Part shown: positions 24,243 to 32,948 of the stretch, piece by piece
Numbering within the stretch: the stretch's first letter is position 1
Layout of the letters: each line of letters starts with the position of its first letter
Assembly: GCF_010501075.1 (NCBI RefSeq)
Contig: NZ_QVMN01000007.1
Location: 228,879 to 292,878 of the forward strand
DNA length: 64,000 bases
Direction: 5' to 3'
Source: Dysgonomonas sp. 25
Lineage (GTDB): Bacteria > Bacteroidota > Bacteroidia > Bacteroidales > Dysgonomonadaceae
Translations under genes and position numbers: made by a program
Notes under the pieces: generated by a model
Databases searched by the model: none
What the model saw: the letters and a program-made list of their open reading frames with translations, nothing else
Told to the model about the DNA's origin: nothing

Positions 24243-25457
24243 ATGAAGACGAAATTATACCTATTGCTGCTCTTTATTGCAAGCTCGGCTATGGCCGCTT
24301 GCGGGAGCGATAGCGACGACCCTGTAAAGGAAAAATACATTTCCTCGGTGGAAGTGATGAATAAAGAACGCGGGGAAATAGAAATCGATAATTTCAGCCG
24401 GACAATCAAAATAGAATTGGTTAAATGGCAGGATTATTCGGACGTACGCCTGAAAATAGGATTGGAAAAGGGCGTTAGCATGTATTCCCCCGAAAGCGAG
24501 GAAGCAAGTTACGACCTTCGTGAGAGTGGAACGTTAACCCTAATGTACAAAAAGCATCCGGTAACATTCCAGATACAAGTCGTACAAATCGACGAGCCTT
24601 TAGACACCTACAAAGGATGGCCTCAATCGGCCGATTTCGGTTCCCTTCCACAAGGATTGAAGGTGTATAAATCACCCGAAACGCTTCAGGGACAAAATGC
24701 TATCGCTTATATAGCCGTTGCCGATATGAGCAAAATCTCATTCGAAGTATTGGGCGAATCGGGCTACAAAACACCGAGCCAGTTCTACCAAGCCGGAGGG
24801 CAGCCAATCGTTATCAATGCCGGTTATTTCTGGGCAGGCGAAACGGTAAGCCTTATCGGTAAAGAAGGACAGATAGTCAAGACGAACGGCTATGTATATA
24901 GCGGAGGGGATGTTTATTATCCTACCCGCGGCGTATTCGGGCAGATGAACGACAACACCTTCCGCACCGACTGGGTATTCACGGTGGCATCGCCATTCAC
25001 CACCAATACATACGCCTACCCTGCCCCATACGAAACGGCAGCCAATGTAGCCCCTACACCGGCAAATCCGGCAGGAGCATGGCCATACGAGGCTCGGACG
25101 GCTATCGGTGGAGGCCCTGTACTGGTTAAAGGTGGTGTATATAAAAATACCTGGGAAGAAGAACTATTCGGACCGTCGAGTGGTATCGGGGCAACAGCGC
25201 GTCATCCGCGTACGGCAATCGGCTACACGGCGGACAACAAGCTGATATTGTTCGTCTGCGAAGGTCGAAACATGACACCCGATGTTCCCGGATTTACATT
25301 GGAAGAAACCGCCAAAATATTGCTCGACTTAGGATGCGTGGAAGCGCTCAACCTCGACGGAGGCGGCTCTACCTGCATGTTAGTCAACGGACTGGAAACG
25401 ATAAAACCAAGCGACGGCACACAACGTCAGGTTGTTACCGCCATTGGTCTTCAATAA
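24243..25457 (+). CDS. Phosphodiester glycosidase family lipoprotein (NAGPA domain)
   Basis: A 404-aa lipoprotein (Cys20 in MAACGSDSDD). Residues about 25-115 are an N-terminal beta domain. Residues about 145-404 are the phosphodiester glycosidase (PF09992) domain, related to the human uncovering enzyme that removes GlcNAc from GlcNAc-phosphodiesters. Visible motifs are VINAGYFW, ARTAIGGGPVLVKGG, ARHPRTAIGYTADNKLILFVCEGR and the C-terminal LGCVEALNLDGGGSTCMLVNG, the family signature with the catalytic Asp. This is the strongest hint that the target glycan contains a sugar-phosphodiester, perhaps GlcNAc-1-P. It is the last gene before a strong terminator. Confidence 0.88.
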   Translation: MKTKLYLLLLFIASSAMAACGSDSDDPVKEKYISSVEVMNKERGEIEIDNFSRTIKIELVKWQDYSDVRLKIGLEKGVSMYSPESEEASYDLRESGTLTLMYKKHPVTFQIQVVQIDEPLDTYKGWPQSADFGSLPQGLKVYKSPETLQGQNAIAYIAVADMSKISFEVLGESGYKTPSQFYQAGGQPIVINAGYFWAGETVSLIGKEGQIVKTNGYVYSGGDVYYPTRGVFGQMNDNTFRTDWVFTVASPFTTNTYAYPAPYETAANVAPTPANPAGAWPYEARTAIGGGPVLVKGGVYKNTWEEELFGPSSGIGATARHPRTAIGYTADNKLILFVCEGRNMTPDVPGFTLEETAKILLDLGCVEALNLDGGGSTCMLVNGLETIKPSDGTQRQVVTAIGLQ

Positions 25458-25485
25458 CCGTTAAAATCAAAGTAAAACAATTTTG

Positions 25486-25517
25486 AAAAATAGCGTCGCG
25501 ATGACGCTATTTTTTTA
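25486..25517 (+). terminator. Strong terminator after the phosphodiester glycosidase gene
   Basis: AATAGCGTC and GACGCTATT form a GC-containing stem around GCGAT, flanked by A5 and T7. It marks the end of the first half of the glycan locus, before the regulator gene. Confidence 0.85.
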
Positions 25518-25581
25518 TTAATAGGCTGAGTTATTATTTATTTTTTTAAATTTGTAACCTTAACTATACACATTATAGACC

Positions 25582-26814
25582 ATGAACCTGAAAACCGTAT
25601 TGGGTAACTGCGAAGATAACAGCTTGTCGGGCATAAAATGGCACGCTTTGAAGCAATCGATTGTCAAGAGCCTGCTATCGATGGGTGATGCTACCATTGC
25701 CGAATTGAGCACCGATCTGCAATCGAGTGTACCGACCGTAACCAAAGCCCTGAACGAACTGTTAGCTTCCGGCTTGGTTATCGATTCGGGTAAAATATCC
25801 AATAGCGGAGGGCGTCGTCCGTCGTTGTATAGCATCGCTCCCGAAAGCGCTTATTTTCTGGGGGTGGAAGCCAATCGGTCAAGTATGTCGATAGGTATCC
25901 AGAACGTGAAAAACGAGTTTGTAAGCATCGACCTCAACAGCTCCTTTATATTAGAGAACTCATACGAATCACTCCTCGAATTTTGCAAGCGTATCAATGA
26001 CTTTATCGACGACAGTCAGGTCGACCGTTCGTTGATTATCGGCGCCTGCATCAACCTTTCGGGGCGTATTAACTCCAAAGAAGGCTTTAGTTACAACTAT
26101 TTCTTCGACGAAAACCGCCCTTTGGTGGAAATCATTTCGGAGCTTATCCATCTGCCTGTATTCCTCGAGAATGATACACGGGCAATGGCTTTCGGCGAAT
26201 ACTCGCAAGGGGTGGTCGAGGGCGAACAGAATATCGTTTTCCTTAATTACAGCTGGGGCGTGGGTACGGGAATCGTCACCAACGGAAAGCTGTATTATGG
26301 CAAATCGGGCTATTCGGGCGAACTCGGACACTGGCCAACTTTCGACAACAACAAGCTCTGCCATTGCGGCAAATCCGGCTGCCTCGAAACCGAAGCATCG
26401 GGATGGGCATTAGTGGAGCAGTTCAAAAAGGCCTTATCGGAAGGCAAGAAATCGCATATATCCATCGACCCGCATCAAAGCCCGATGCAGATGTACCACA
26501 AAATTATCTCCGGCGCACTTATACAAGAAGACAATTTATGTATAGACCTCATTACCAAGCAGTGCGAGAATATCGGACGCATTCTGGCCGGTCTGATTAA
26601 CCTGATAAATCCCGAATTACTCGTTATCGGAGGAGACTTCTCGCAACTGGGCGATTTCGTCTTATTACCTATCCAATCGAGCCTGAAAAAGTACTCATTA
26701 GGGCTTGTCAACAGAGACGTCGTACTAAAGAAATCCATCCTCGGACGCCGCGCGGGAGTGATAGGGGCTTGCTATATCATCAAGAACAGGGTACTCTTCC
26801 CCGAAGACGCGTAA
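25582..26814 (+). CDS. ROK-family transcriptional regulator (NagC/XylR-like)
   Basis: A 410-aa repressor. The N-terminal winged helix lies at about 20-85 (KQSIVKSLLSMGDATIAELS, VPTVTKALNELLASGLV, then the basic GGRRPSLY wing). Residues about 90-400 are the ROK domain: VFLENDTRAMAFGEY (acid and Asn sugar-binding residues), GELGHW and the zinc motif C-x-C-G-x-x-G-C-L-E in LCHCGKSGCLETEAS. It should sense a free or phosphorylated sugar from the pathway. A TAAATTTG -7 box lies at 25547-25554, about 28 bases before the ATG. The twin palindromes upstream of 10369 and 26976 are its likely operators. Its own promoter lacks that palindrome. Confidence 0.92.
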   Translation: MNLKTVLGNCEDNSLSGIKWHALKQSIVKSLLSMGDATIAELSTDLQSSVPTVTKALNELLASGLVIDSGKISNSGGRRPSLYSIAPESAYFLGVEANRSSMSIGIQNVKNEFVSIDLNSSFILENSYESLLEFCKRINDFIDDSQVDRSLIIGACINLSGRINSKEGFSYNYFFDENRPLVEIISELIHLPVFLENDTRAMAFGEYSQGVVEGEQNIVFLNYSWGVGTGIVTNGKLYYGKSGYSGELGHWPTFDNNKLCHCGKSGCLETEASGWALVEQFKKALSEGKKSHISIDPHQSPMQMYHKIISGALIQEDNLCIDLITKQCENIGRILAGLINLINPELLVIGGDFSQLGDFVLLPIQSSLKKYSLGLVNRDVVLKKSILGRRAGVIGACYIIKNRVLFPEDA

Positions 26815-26829
26815 AAGCATCCTTTGAGA

Positions 26830-26887
26830 ATTATTAAAATATTTTATTAATAAAGCTTGTTATTTAAAAATATTAATAATATATTTG
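26830..26887 (+). promoter_or_regulatory. Second copy of the operator-like palindrome with promoter
   Basis: Bases 26830-26850 are identical to 10228-10248. The TATATTTG -7 box is at 26880-26887. The bases between the block and the -7 box are only loosely alike in the two copies, so conservation of the palindrome stands out. It lies just after the ROK gene stop and controls the acetyltransferase-DUF4434-MFS unit. Confidence 0.6.
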
Positions 26888-26975
26888 TCTTATTATAGAA
26901 ATCGTTCAATAATAACCTGAAAAACACGCGGCCAATATCTGATAAAAAGATACCGCCCGAATAAGACAATATAAC

Positions 26976-28400
26976 ATGAATACCAGAGCTTTATCCTTAG
27001 ATGCCTTGCGTGGGTTCGCCATTATCATTATGGTCTTATCCGGCTCGATGTACATGGCAGACTTACCTGCCTGGATGGCACATGCGCAAGTTCCGCCCGG
27101 CAAAGGCTTCGACCCCTCAATATACGGCATTACTTGGGTAGACCTGGTTTTTCCGTTCTTTTTGTTCTCTATGGGCGCGGCTTTTCCGTTCTCTATCGGC
27201 AGAAAGATAGACAACGGGATAAGGAAGCCCAAATTATACTTCGATATTGTTTTACGAGGCATATTCCTCGGATTTTTCGCCATATTCTATATGCATTTGC
27301 ATCCGCTCACACTGGGACAGGAAAGGGGTATAACTTCCAGCCTGTTGTCATTATCAGCCTTCGCTTTGATGTTCCCGATGTTCATGCATATAGATGTGCC
27401 GAAGCTTAAAAACACCAAGTATGCATCGGCAGCCAGCTGGACAGTCAAAATACTGGCTTTCGTAGCCGCTTTCATACTGATGAAAGTTACCTATTACGAA
27501 AAAGCTCCTCACGAATTCAGCCCCTACCGCAGCGATATTATACTCATGGTATTGGCTAATATGGCGCTTTTCGGAAGTATTATCTATTCGCTGACATGGA
27601 AGAAGCCTGTCGCCCGCATGGGCGTACTGGTCGTATTGGCGGCTGTTTTCCTTGCCGGAAAAGGCGGAGAGGGATGGGTAAAAGATGTATTCGACTACTC
27701 CCCTTTGCCATGGGCCTACCGCTTCGATTTTCTCAAATACCTCTTCATTGTCCTGCCGGGCAGTATCGCCGGCGATTATCTTTATCAATGGATAAACAAA
27801 CGGAAAAGCCTGCAAAGCGAAGAGCCGAAGAACAATCCGCAAGCCATAGCAATGGTTATACTGCCGTTGCTGCTTATTATCAGTAATGTAGCCTTATTAT
27901 TCGCGCGACACTTGATTCTTAACTTAGTTATAACAGCAATATTGCTTGTCATTTGCTACCTTGCATTGAGGAAGCAGAGCAACTCATTCTCAACCTTTTG
28001 GAAGCAGCTTTTCACAGGAGGGGCGTTTTGCCTGCTGGTAGGCTTGATATTGGAATCTTACCAGGGAGGTATCCGCAAGGATGACGCTACATTCAGCTAC
28101 TTCTTCGTGACGGCCGGACTGGCATTCTTTATGCTTATGCTGTTATCGTCGCTTTGCGATTACTTCAAATGCGCCCGTTCGACGAAATTCCTCGTCATGT
28201 CGGGGCAAAATCCAATGGTTGCTTATACCAGCCTTTGGCTTGTAGTGATGCCGATATTAACGATTACGCATCTGAAAGGGCATCTCGACATATTCTATCA
28301 TGGAGCATTCTTGGGATTCCTGCAAGGGGTCTTCCTGACGACGCTCTGCGTACTGATTACGATGTTCTTTACCTATAAGAAATGGTTCTGGAGAACATAA
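26976..28400 (+). CDS. HGSNAT-like membrane acetyltransferase (DUF5009/COG4299 type)
   Basis: A 474-aa polytopic inner-membrane protein with about 11-12 hydrophobic segments. The N-terminus RALSLDALRGFAIIIMVLSG is the hallmark of the heparan-alpha-glucosaminide N-acetyltransferase-like family, followed by ITWVDLVFPFFLFSMGAAFPF. The human relative carries acetyl across the lysosomal membrane to a terminal glucosamine. Bacterial members are common in glycan loci and may re-acetylate amino sugars in the periplasm. This one has its own promoter and the shared operator palindrome. Together with AGE and NAGPA enzymes it points to an amino-sugar glycan. Substrate and acyl donor are inference. Confidence 0.84.
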   Translation: MNTRALSLDALRGFAIIIMVLSGSMYMADLPAWMAHAQVPPGKGFDPSIYGITWVDLVFPFFLFSMGAAFPFSIGRKIDNGIRKPKLYFDIVLRGIFLGFFAIFYMHLHPLTLGQERGITSSLLSLSAFALMFPMFMHIDVPKLKNTKYASAASWTVKILAFVAAFILMKVTYYEKAPHEFSPYRSDIILMVLANMALFGSIIYSLTWKKPVARMGVLVVLAAVFLAGKGGEGWVKDVFDYSPLPWAYRFDFLKYLFIVLPGSIAGDYLYQWINKRKSLQSEEPKNNPQAIAMVILPLLLIISNVALLFARHLILNLVITAILLVICYLALRKQSNSFSTFWKQLFTGGAFCLLVGLILESYQGGIRKDDATFSYFFVTAGLAFFMLMLLSSLCDYFKCARSTKFLVMSGQNPMVAYTSLWLVVMPILTITHLKGHLDIFYHGAFLGFLQGVFLTTLCVLITMFFTYKKWFWRT

Positions 28401-28401
28401 T

Positions 28402-28443
28402 TTAGTTACGAGTTACTTCGCCCTTCAGGCAGTTACAAGTTAC
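28402..28443. repeat. Dispersed 42-bp intergenic repeat, copy B
   Basis: TAGTTACGAGTTACTTCG, CCCTTCAGG, then CAGTTACAAGTTAC. Same design as copies at 24175 and 55527; the inner CGCCCTTCAGGC arm differs but keeps limited pairing. Confidence 0.75.
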
Positions 28444-28486
28444 ATTACATTATAAAGACATAAAAAACAACTTAAATATAATACTT

Positions 28487-29596
28487 ATGAAAAAGAATAA
28501 CAGGCGGGACTTCCTGAAAACGATGAGTATAGGAGCTGCTGCCATGGCGAGCGCCCCTATACTGAATGCCTGCAATGGAACAACCAGCGCAGCAACCAAT
28601 TCCGAACGTCCAATTTTCACATCGGATGCCGAAACCAAACTTATCGTTCCTCATGCCGAAGGGCTACCGCTCTCGGGTGCATTTCTGGACGAGATTTCGC
28701 ACGATATACCGCACCAAAACTGGGGCGAAAAGGAATGGGAGCAGGATTTCATGTATATGAAAGCTATCGGCATCGACACGGTTATTATGATACGCTCGGG
28801 ATACCGCAAATTCATCACCTATCCATCGGAATACCTGCTAAAAAAAGGCTGTTATAAACCATCCGTCGACCTACTCGATATGTTCCTGCGCCTTGCCGAC
28901 AAGCACGGGATGAAGTTCTACTTCGGGCTGTACGACTCGGGGCATTACTGGGACACGGGCGATATGTCGCACGAAGTGGAAGATAACCGCTTTGTGATAG
29001 ACGAAGTATGGGAGAAATACGGACAACACCACAAGAGTTTCCAAGGGTGGTATATCAGCGGCGAGATAAGCCGCGCCACCAAAGGGGCTATCGACTCGTT
29101 CTACAAGATGGGTAAACAATGCAAGGACGTATCAAATAACCTGCCTACTTTCATTTCTCCGTGGATTGACGGAAAAAAAGCCGTGATGGCCTCATCGAGC
29201 CAGATATCCCGCGCCGAATCGGTATCTATCCAACAGCACGAAAAAGAATGGAACGAAATATTCGACGGCATAAAGGGAGCAGTAGATGCCTGCGCCTTTC
29301 AGGATGGGCAAATCGACTACGACGAACTGGATGCCTTTTTCACCATCAACAAGCAATTAGCCGACAAACACGGCCTGCAATGCTGGACAAACGCCGAATC
29401 GTTCGACCGCGATATGCCTATCAAATTCCTGCCTATCAAGTTCGATAAACTTCGCATGAAATTAGAGGCAGCCAAACGTGCCGGATACGACAAGGCCATT
29501 ACCTTCGAGTTTTCTCACTTTATGAGCCCACAATCGGCTTATATACAGGCCGGACACTTATACGACCGCTACCGCGAATATTTCAATATCAAATAA
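28487..29596 (+). CDS. DUF4434-type putative glycoside hydrolase, Tat signal (copy 2)
   Basis: A 369-aa paralogue of the protein encoded at 13648-14733. The N-terminus has a twin-arginine motif (NRRDFLKTMSIGAAAMA) followed by ILNACNG, which could make it a Tat-exported lipoprotein (Cys29), unlike copy 1. The barrel motifs repeat nearly word for word: FLDEISHDIPHQNWG, FGLYDSGHYWDTG, FQGWYISGEISR, DACAFQDGQIDY, CWTNAESFDRDMP, ITFEFSHFMSP. Conservation of both copies at two ends of one locus suggests complementary roles, for example different chain positions. It is 86 bases after the acetyltransferase and 12 before the MFS gene. Confidence 0.82.
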   Translation: MKKNNRRDFLKTMSIGAAAMASAPILNACNGTTSAATNSERPIFTSDAETKLIVPHAEGLPLSGAFLDEISHDIPHQNWGEKEWEQDFMYMKAIGIDTVIMIRSGYRKFITYPSEYLLKKGCYKPSVDLLDMFLRLADKHGMKFYFGLYDSGHYWDTGDMSHEVEDNRFVIDEVWEKYGQHHKSFQGWYISGEISRATKGAIDSFYKMGKQCKDVSNNLPTFISPWIDGKKAVMASSSQISRAESVSIQQHEKEWNEIFDGIKGAVDACAFQDGQIDYDELDAFFTINKQLADKHGLQCWTNAESFDRDMPIKFLPIKFDKLRMKLEAAKRAGYDKAITFEFSHFMSPQSAYIQAGHLYDRYREYFNIK

Positions 29597-29608
29597 CAAC
29601 TATAACCC

Positions 29609-31009
29609 ATGGAATCAACCGCAAATCTTAAATACGTCAGCTTTCTGGCTCTTGCCGCAGCTTTGGGAGGCTTCTTGTTCGGGTACGATGCCGCTGTTAT
29701 CTCGGGAACTATTAGCCAGATAACCAGCCAATTTCAACTGGATGCCATCTCTCAAGGCTGGTATGTGGGCTGCGCCCTTATCGGCTCTATTTTCGGAGTG
29801 GCAATAGGCGGTTTTCTGAGTGATAACTTCGGACGGAAGAAAACGTTGCTCGTCTCAGCCACCCTGTTTGCCGTATCGTCGGTATGGTGCGCTTCGGCAT
29901 CGGACTTCGACCATCTTGTATGGGCACGGATGATGGGTGGTGTCGGCATCGGAGTAGTATCCATCGTATCACCACTGTATATCTCCGAAATATCCGTTGC
30001 CCAATATCGCGGGCGTATGGTTTCGCTATATCAGTTGGCGGTAACAATCGGATTCTTAGGGGCATACCTTGTCAACTTCGGCTTACTCAACTATTCGCGA
30101 GGAGGCGCGACAGAGTTAACAACTCCTTGGCTGGCAACTATATTCCACGACGAGGTGTGGCGAAGCATGCTGGGCATGGCAGCCGTGCCGTCCGTGTTGT
30201 TTTTCATCATCGTATTGCTTATCCCTGAAAGTCCGAGATGGTTGATTCTAAAGAACAAGGAAGAAAAATCGCTTTCTATCCTGCAACATATCTACGGTTC
30301 GATGCAAACGGCCAAATATGAGTTGAACGAGACAAAGACAAGCATCGGCAACGAAACCAAAGCCAATTGGCGCGAACTATTGAAACCGGGCATTATGAAA
30401 GCCGTACTCATCGGGGCGGCAATCGCTATACTCGGACAATTTATGGGCGTCAATGCTGTATTGTATTACGGTCCGTCTATCTTCGAGAGTAGCGGATTAT
30501 CGGGCGACGATTCGCTGTTCTATCAGGTGATTGTCGGATTGGTAAACGTACTGACAACCATCTTAGCGGTATTTATCATCGACAAGGTCGGACGGAAGAA
30601 ACTCGTCTACTTCGGGGTGACAGGGATGATCGTTTCGCTTATCCTGATTGCCGTTTACTTCTCTTTCGGTGCATCGCTGGGAATACCAAGCGCTTTGATG
30701 CTGGTTTTCTTCCTCGCCTACGTCTTTTTCTGCGCCATCTCTATCAGCGCCGTCATTTGGGTATTGCTATCCGAGATGTATCCTATCAAAGTGCGCGGAT
30801 TGGCCATGTCTATAGCGGGATTTTCGCTGTGGGTAGGAACATACCTCATCGGTCAGCTGACGCCATGGCTACTCCAAAACCTGACGCCGACAGGAACATT
30901 CCTTCTGTTTGCCGCTATGTGCCTGCCATATATGCTTATCATCTGGAAGTTAGTTCCCGAGACGACCGGCAAATCGCTGGAGGAGATAGAGAAAATGTGG
31001 GAGAAGTGA
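29609..31009 (+). CDS. MFS sugar porter (XylE/AraE-like)
   Basis: A 466-aa inner-membrane sugar/proton symporter with 12 predicted helices. Family motifs are FLFGYDAAVISGTI in helix 1, GGFLSDNFGRKK in the 2-3 loop, VSIVSPLYISEISVAQYRGRMVS, PESPRWLI after helix 6, a second DKVGRKK and the closing PETTGKSLEEIEKMW. These place it in the sugar porter family. It would bring the monosaccharide or small oligosaccharide released by the locus enzymes into the cytoplasm, where the AGE epimerase acts. It is the last gene of the locus. Confidence 0.94.
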   Translation: MESTANLKYVSFLALAAALGGFLFGYDAAVISGTISQITSQFQLDAISQGWYVGCALIGSIFGVAIGGFLSDNFGRKKTLLVSATLFAVSSVWCASASDFDHLVWARMMGGVGIGVVSIVSPLYISEISVAQYRGRMVSLYQLAVTIGFLGAYLVNFGLLNYSRGGATELTTPWLATIFHDEVWRSMLGMAAVPSVLFFIIVLLIPESPRWLILKNKEEKSLSILQHIYGSMQTAKYELNETKTSIGNETKANWRELLKPGIMKAVLIGAAIAILGQFMGVNAVLYYGPSIFESSGLSGDDSLFYQVIVGLVNVLTTILAVFIIDKVGRKKLVYFGVTGMIVSLILIAVYFSFGASLGIPSALMLVFFLAYVFFCAISISAVIWVLLSEMYPIKVRGLAMSIAGFSLWVGTYLIGQLTPWLLQNLTPTGTFLLFAAMCLPYMLIIWKLVPETTGKSLEEIEKMWEK

Positions 31010-31024
31010 GAATTATAAATTATG

Positions 31025-31074
31025 AGTTATGGATGATGAATAAAGCTATTGATACTAATTCATCATCCATAATT
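31025..31074. terminator. Bidirectional terminator-like hairpin
   Basis: AGTTATGGATGATGAAT (31025-31041) is complementary to ATTCATCATCCATAATT (31058-31074) with a single mismatch/wobble and a 16-base loop. It separates the convergent MFS and BtuF-like genes. Confidence 0.6.
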
Positions 31075-31079
31075 CTTAA

Positions 31080-32192
31080 TTAATCTTTCAGCCGCTCATA
31101 ATAGCGAGGCGTATAAGCAGGAAACAACTCCGGGTGAAAAGCTGCTGCCATATCTTTCAAAATCCAATCGGGATGGATAGGTAAATCGCCGAAATAATCG
31201 TTTCGGATAGTATTGCAACCGTATATCTTTTTGTCCTTCCATGCCTTGAAATGGACATACTTGGCATTCTCCTTTTTCAGGCTTTGATAGGTAAGATCTT
31301 CCGGCGAATAGTACTTTATCAGCCACATATCGGCATCGCCCGCCTTATCCAGAACAGCCTCGAACGGCAACGGATGGAATTTGGTCGATTCATCGTCCGC
31401 CCAAACGTAATTAGCACCCGCATCTTTCAGCATTACCGCTACGTAGCTCTTTCCCCCGGGCATATTCCAGTTGCCCTGATAGGGCGTATCCATAAAGACA
31501 GAGGGGTGTTTTTTTCCATCCCTAACCAGTTCTTTTACCTCATTATAATTGCTTTCGGTAAGGCTGAACAAGGAATCAGCCCTTTGCCGCGTATTGGTAA
31601 AGAATGAATAAAAACGTATCCATTCGGCACGCGCCAGCGGTTCATTTTCGAGATAATCGATAGTTTGGATAATCGGTATCTTTGTCTTTTCCACCTGCCC
31701 GAATCCTTGCCCAGCAATAGGCGAAGCAAATATCACTTCGGGATCGAGTTCGATTATTTTCTCCACATCAGGGTTATGCCCTGCACCGACATCCGCGATT
31801 GTGCCATTTTTAACGCCTTCCTGTATCTGCGGGATTTTTATGTAGTGAGGTTCACAAACACCTTTAATTATATCGAGGGAGTTGAGCTCGTCCAACGTCG
31901 TACAATTCACCGTAGAATAAGCTACAGCCGAGCGGATCGGGGTACGTACAAGTACTCCTGCAGGGAGATTTTCGGGTAGCTCTTTGTTTCTATCCACCAA
32001 CACATAGGTTTGTAATAAGCGGGTTGTGTCCCACGGATCTATCAGTTTGATAAGGGTATAATCCTCTTGCTCGTCTACTGTAAATGCTTTGGCATAACGA
32101 AGTTCGAAATTCCCCCCAACATTCTGAGGAGTTTTGTTGCAAGCTGTAGCAAACAGCAGTGCACATGAAAGAATAAGCATGATTTTGTTCAT
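31080..32192 (-). CDS. BtuF-like ABC transporter substrate-binding lipoprotein
   Basis: A periplasmic binding protein of the helical-backbone class III (BtuF/FepB type), about 370 aa. ATG 32192 is chosen as the start; an upstream TTG adds three residues. The lipoprotein signal ends at LLFATACNK. Residues about 90-360 hold the two lobes, with GVCEPHYIKIPQIQEG, the DPEVIFASPI strand and the late TIRNDYFGDLPIHPDWILKDMAAAFHPELFP typical of the family. A cobalamin riboswitch lies directly upstream, so the ligand is most likely cobalamin or a corrinoid. No permease or ATPase gene follows, so the rest of the transporter is elsewhere. Confidence 0.88.
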   Translation of the reverse strand: MNKIMLILSCALLFATACNKTPQNVGGNFELRYAKAFTVDEQEDYTLIKLIDPWDTTRLLQTYVLVDRNKELPENLPAGVLVRTPIRSAVAYSTVNCTTLDELNSLDIIKGVCEPHYIKIPQIQEGVKNGTIADVGAGHNPDVEKIIELDPEVIFASPIAGQGFGQVEKTKIPIIQTIDYLENEPLARAEWIRFYSFFTNTRQRADSLFSLTESNYNEVKELVRDGKKHPSVFMDTPYQGNWNMPGGKSYVAVMLKDAGANYVWADDESTKFHPLPFEAVLDKAGDADMWLIKYYSPEDLTYQSLKKENAKYVHFKAWKDKKIYGCNTIRNDYFGDLPIHPDWILKDMAAAFHPELFPAYTPRYYERLKD

Positions 32193-32257
32193 TTCCTGCA
32201 AAGTTAAAATAGTAAGTAAATTTCTTTTTGCCTTGTCTTAATCCCGAGACGTACAGC

Positions 32258-32425
32258 AAAAATGGCAGGTTTTCTGACTTCTCCTTTCCAAACAGACCTT
32301 CCCGGCGGGATGCCAGTGGTTGCAGATTTGTTCCTCGTAGCGAGGGGAGTTACAGCAACGGGTATTGTTCCGGACTTGCACCGGATTCCCTCTCATCGCC
32401 GCCGGATGCTAAGCGATTCACCATA
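32258..32425 (-). promoter_or_regulatory. Cobalamin riboswitch
   Basis: Read on the minus strand the leader contains the conserved blocks of a B12 riboswitch in order: GGGAATCCGGTGCAAGTCC, then CCCGTTGCTGTAA, AACCACTGGCA with the B12-box core, GGGAAGG, and AGTCAGAAAACCTGCC at the end. A TATCTTTG -7 box at 32434-32441 places the transcript start near 32427. It precedes only the BtuF-like gene, about 65 bases away. Adenosylcobalamin binding should lower its expression. Confidence 0.93.
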
Positions 32426-32445
32426 ATCAACAGCAAAGATACTAT

Positions 32446-32865
32446 TTATTGCCCGAAAACGATCTCCATCACGATATAATCATGTCCGTCGCGCGAGAAT
32501 CGTTCTTCCGTTTCGCGAAAACCTTCGCTTCGGTAAAATCCAGTGGCTTCGGCACGGGCATTGCACCACAAACGATTGAGTTTTACATCTTTGGCATAAT
32601 CAACCAGCCATCGGAGCAAAGCGCCTCCATAACCTTTCCCCTGCATATCCTTACGGATAGCCAGCTTGCGAAACTGTACACTTCGATTGGGATGCATAAA
32701 CAGCGAAACAACACCAACCAAGGTGCTGCCCTCGTAAGCGCCCATATGGATTCCCATATCGTCGTCGGGCAGTTTTACAAAGTCGATAGCTTCTTCAGGG
32801 TACATTACCTGTCGGCGCATGGCAAGCACGTCGTTATAATTGGCTTCGGTGATTGTTATATTCAT
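32446..32865 (-). CDS. GNAT-family acetyltransferase
   Basis: A 139-aa cytoplasmic N-acetyltransferase. The acetyl-CoA site is visible at about 66-84 (VQFRKLAIRKDMQGKGYGGALLRWLV: strand 4 and the R/Q-x-x-G-x-G/A loop), followed by NRLWCNARAEATGFYRSEGF, the usual strand 5-helix 4 region. The N-terminus (ITITEANYNDVLAMRRQVMYPEE) resembles small GNAT proteins of the ElaA/YitI group. The substrate is unknown. Its stop lies just beside the promoter of the cobalamin riboswitch, so the two minus-strand units are separate. The plus-strand gene at 32949 diverges from it. Confidence 0.88.
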   Translation of the reverse strand: MNITITEANYNDVLAMRRQVMYPEEAIDFVKLPDDDMGIHMGAYEGSTLVGVVSLFMHPNRSVQFRKLAIRKDMQGKGYGGALLRWLVDYAKDVKLNRLWCNARAEATGFYRSEGFRETEERFSRDGHDYIVMEIVFGQ

Positions 32866-32948
32866 ATCTTTTCTGCTAAATTCAGCGATAAAGATACCAT
32901 ATTTTCTTTACATTTGCAGATAATAATCCGAGGAGAGATTACACAAAT

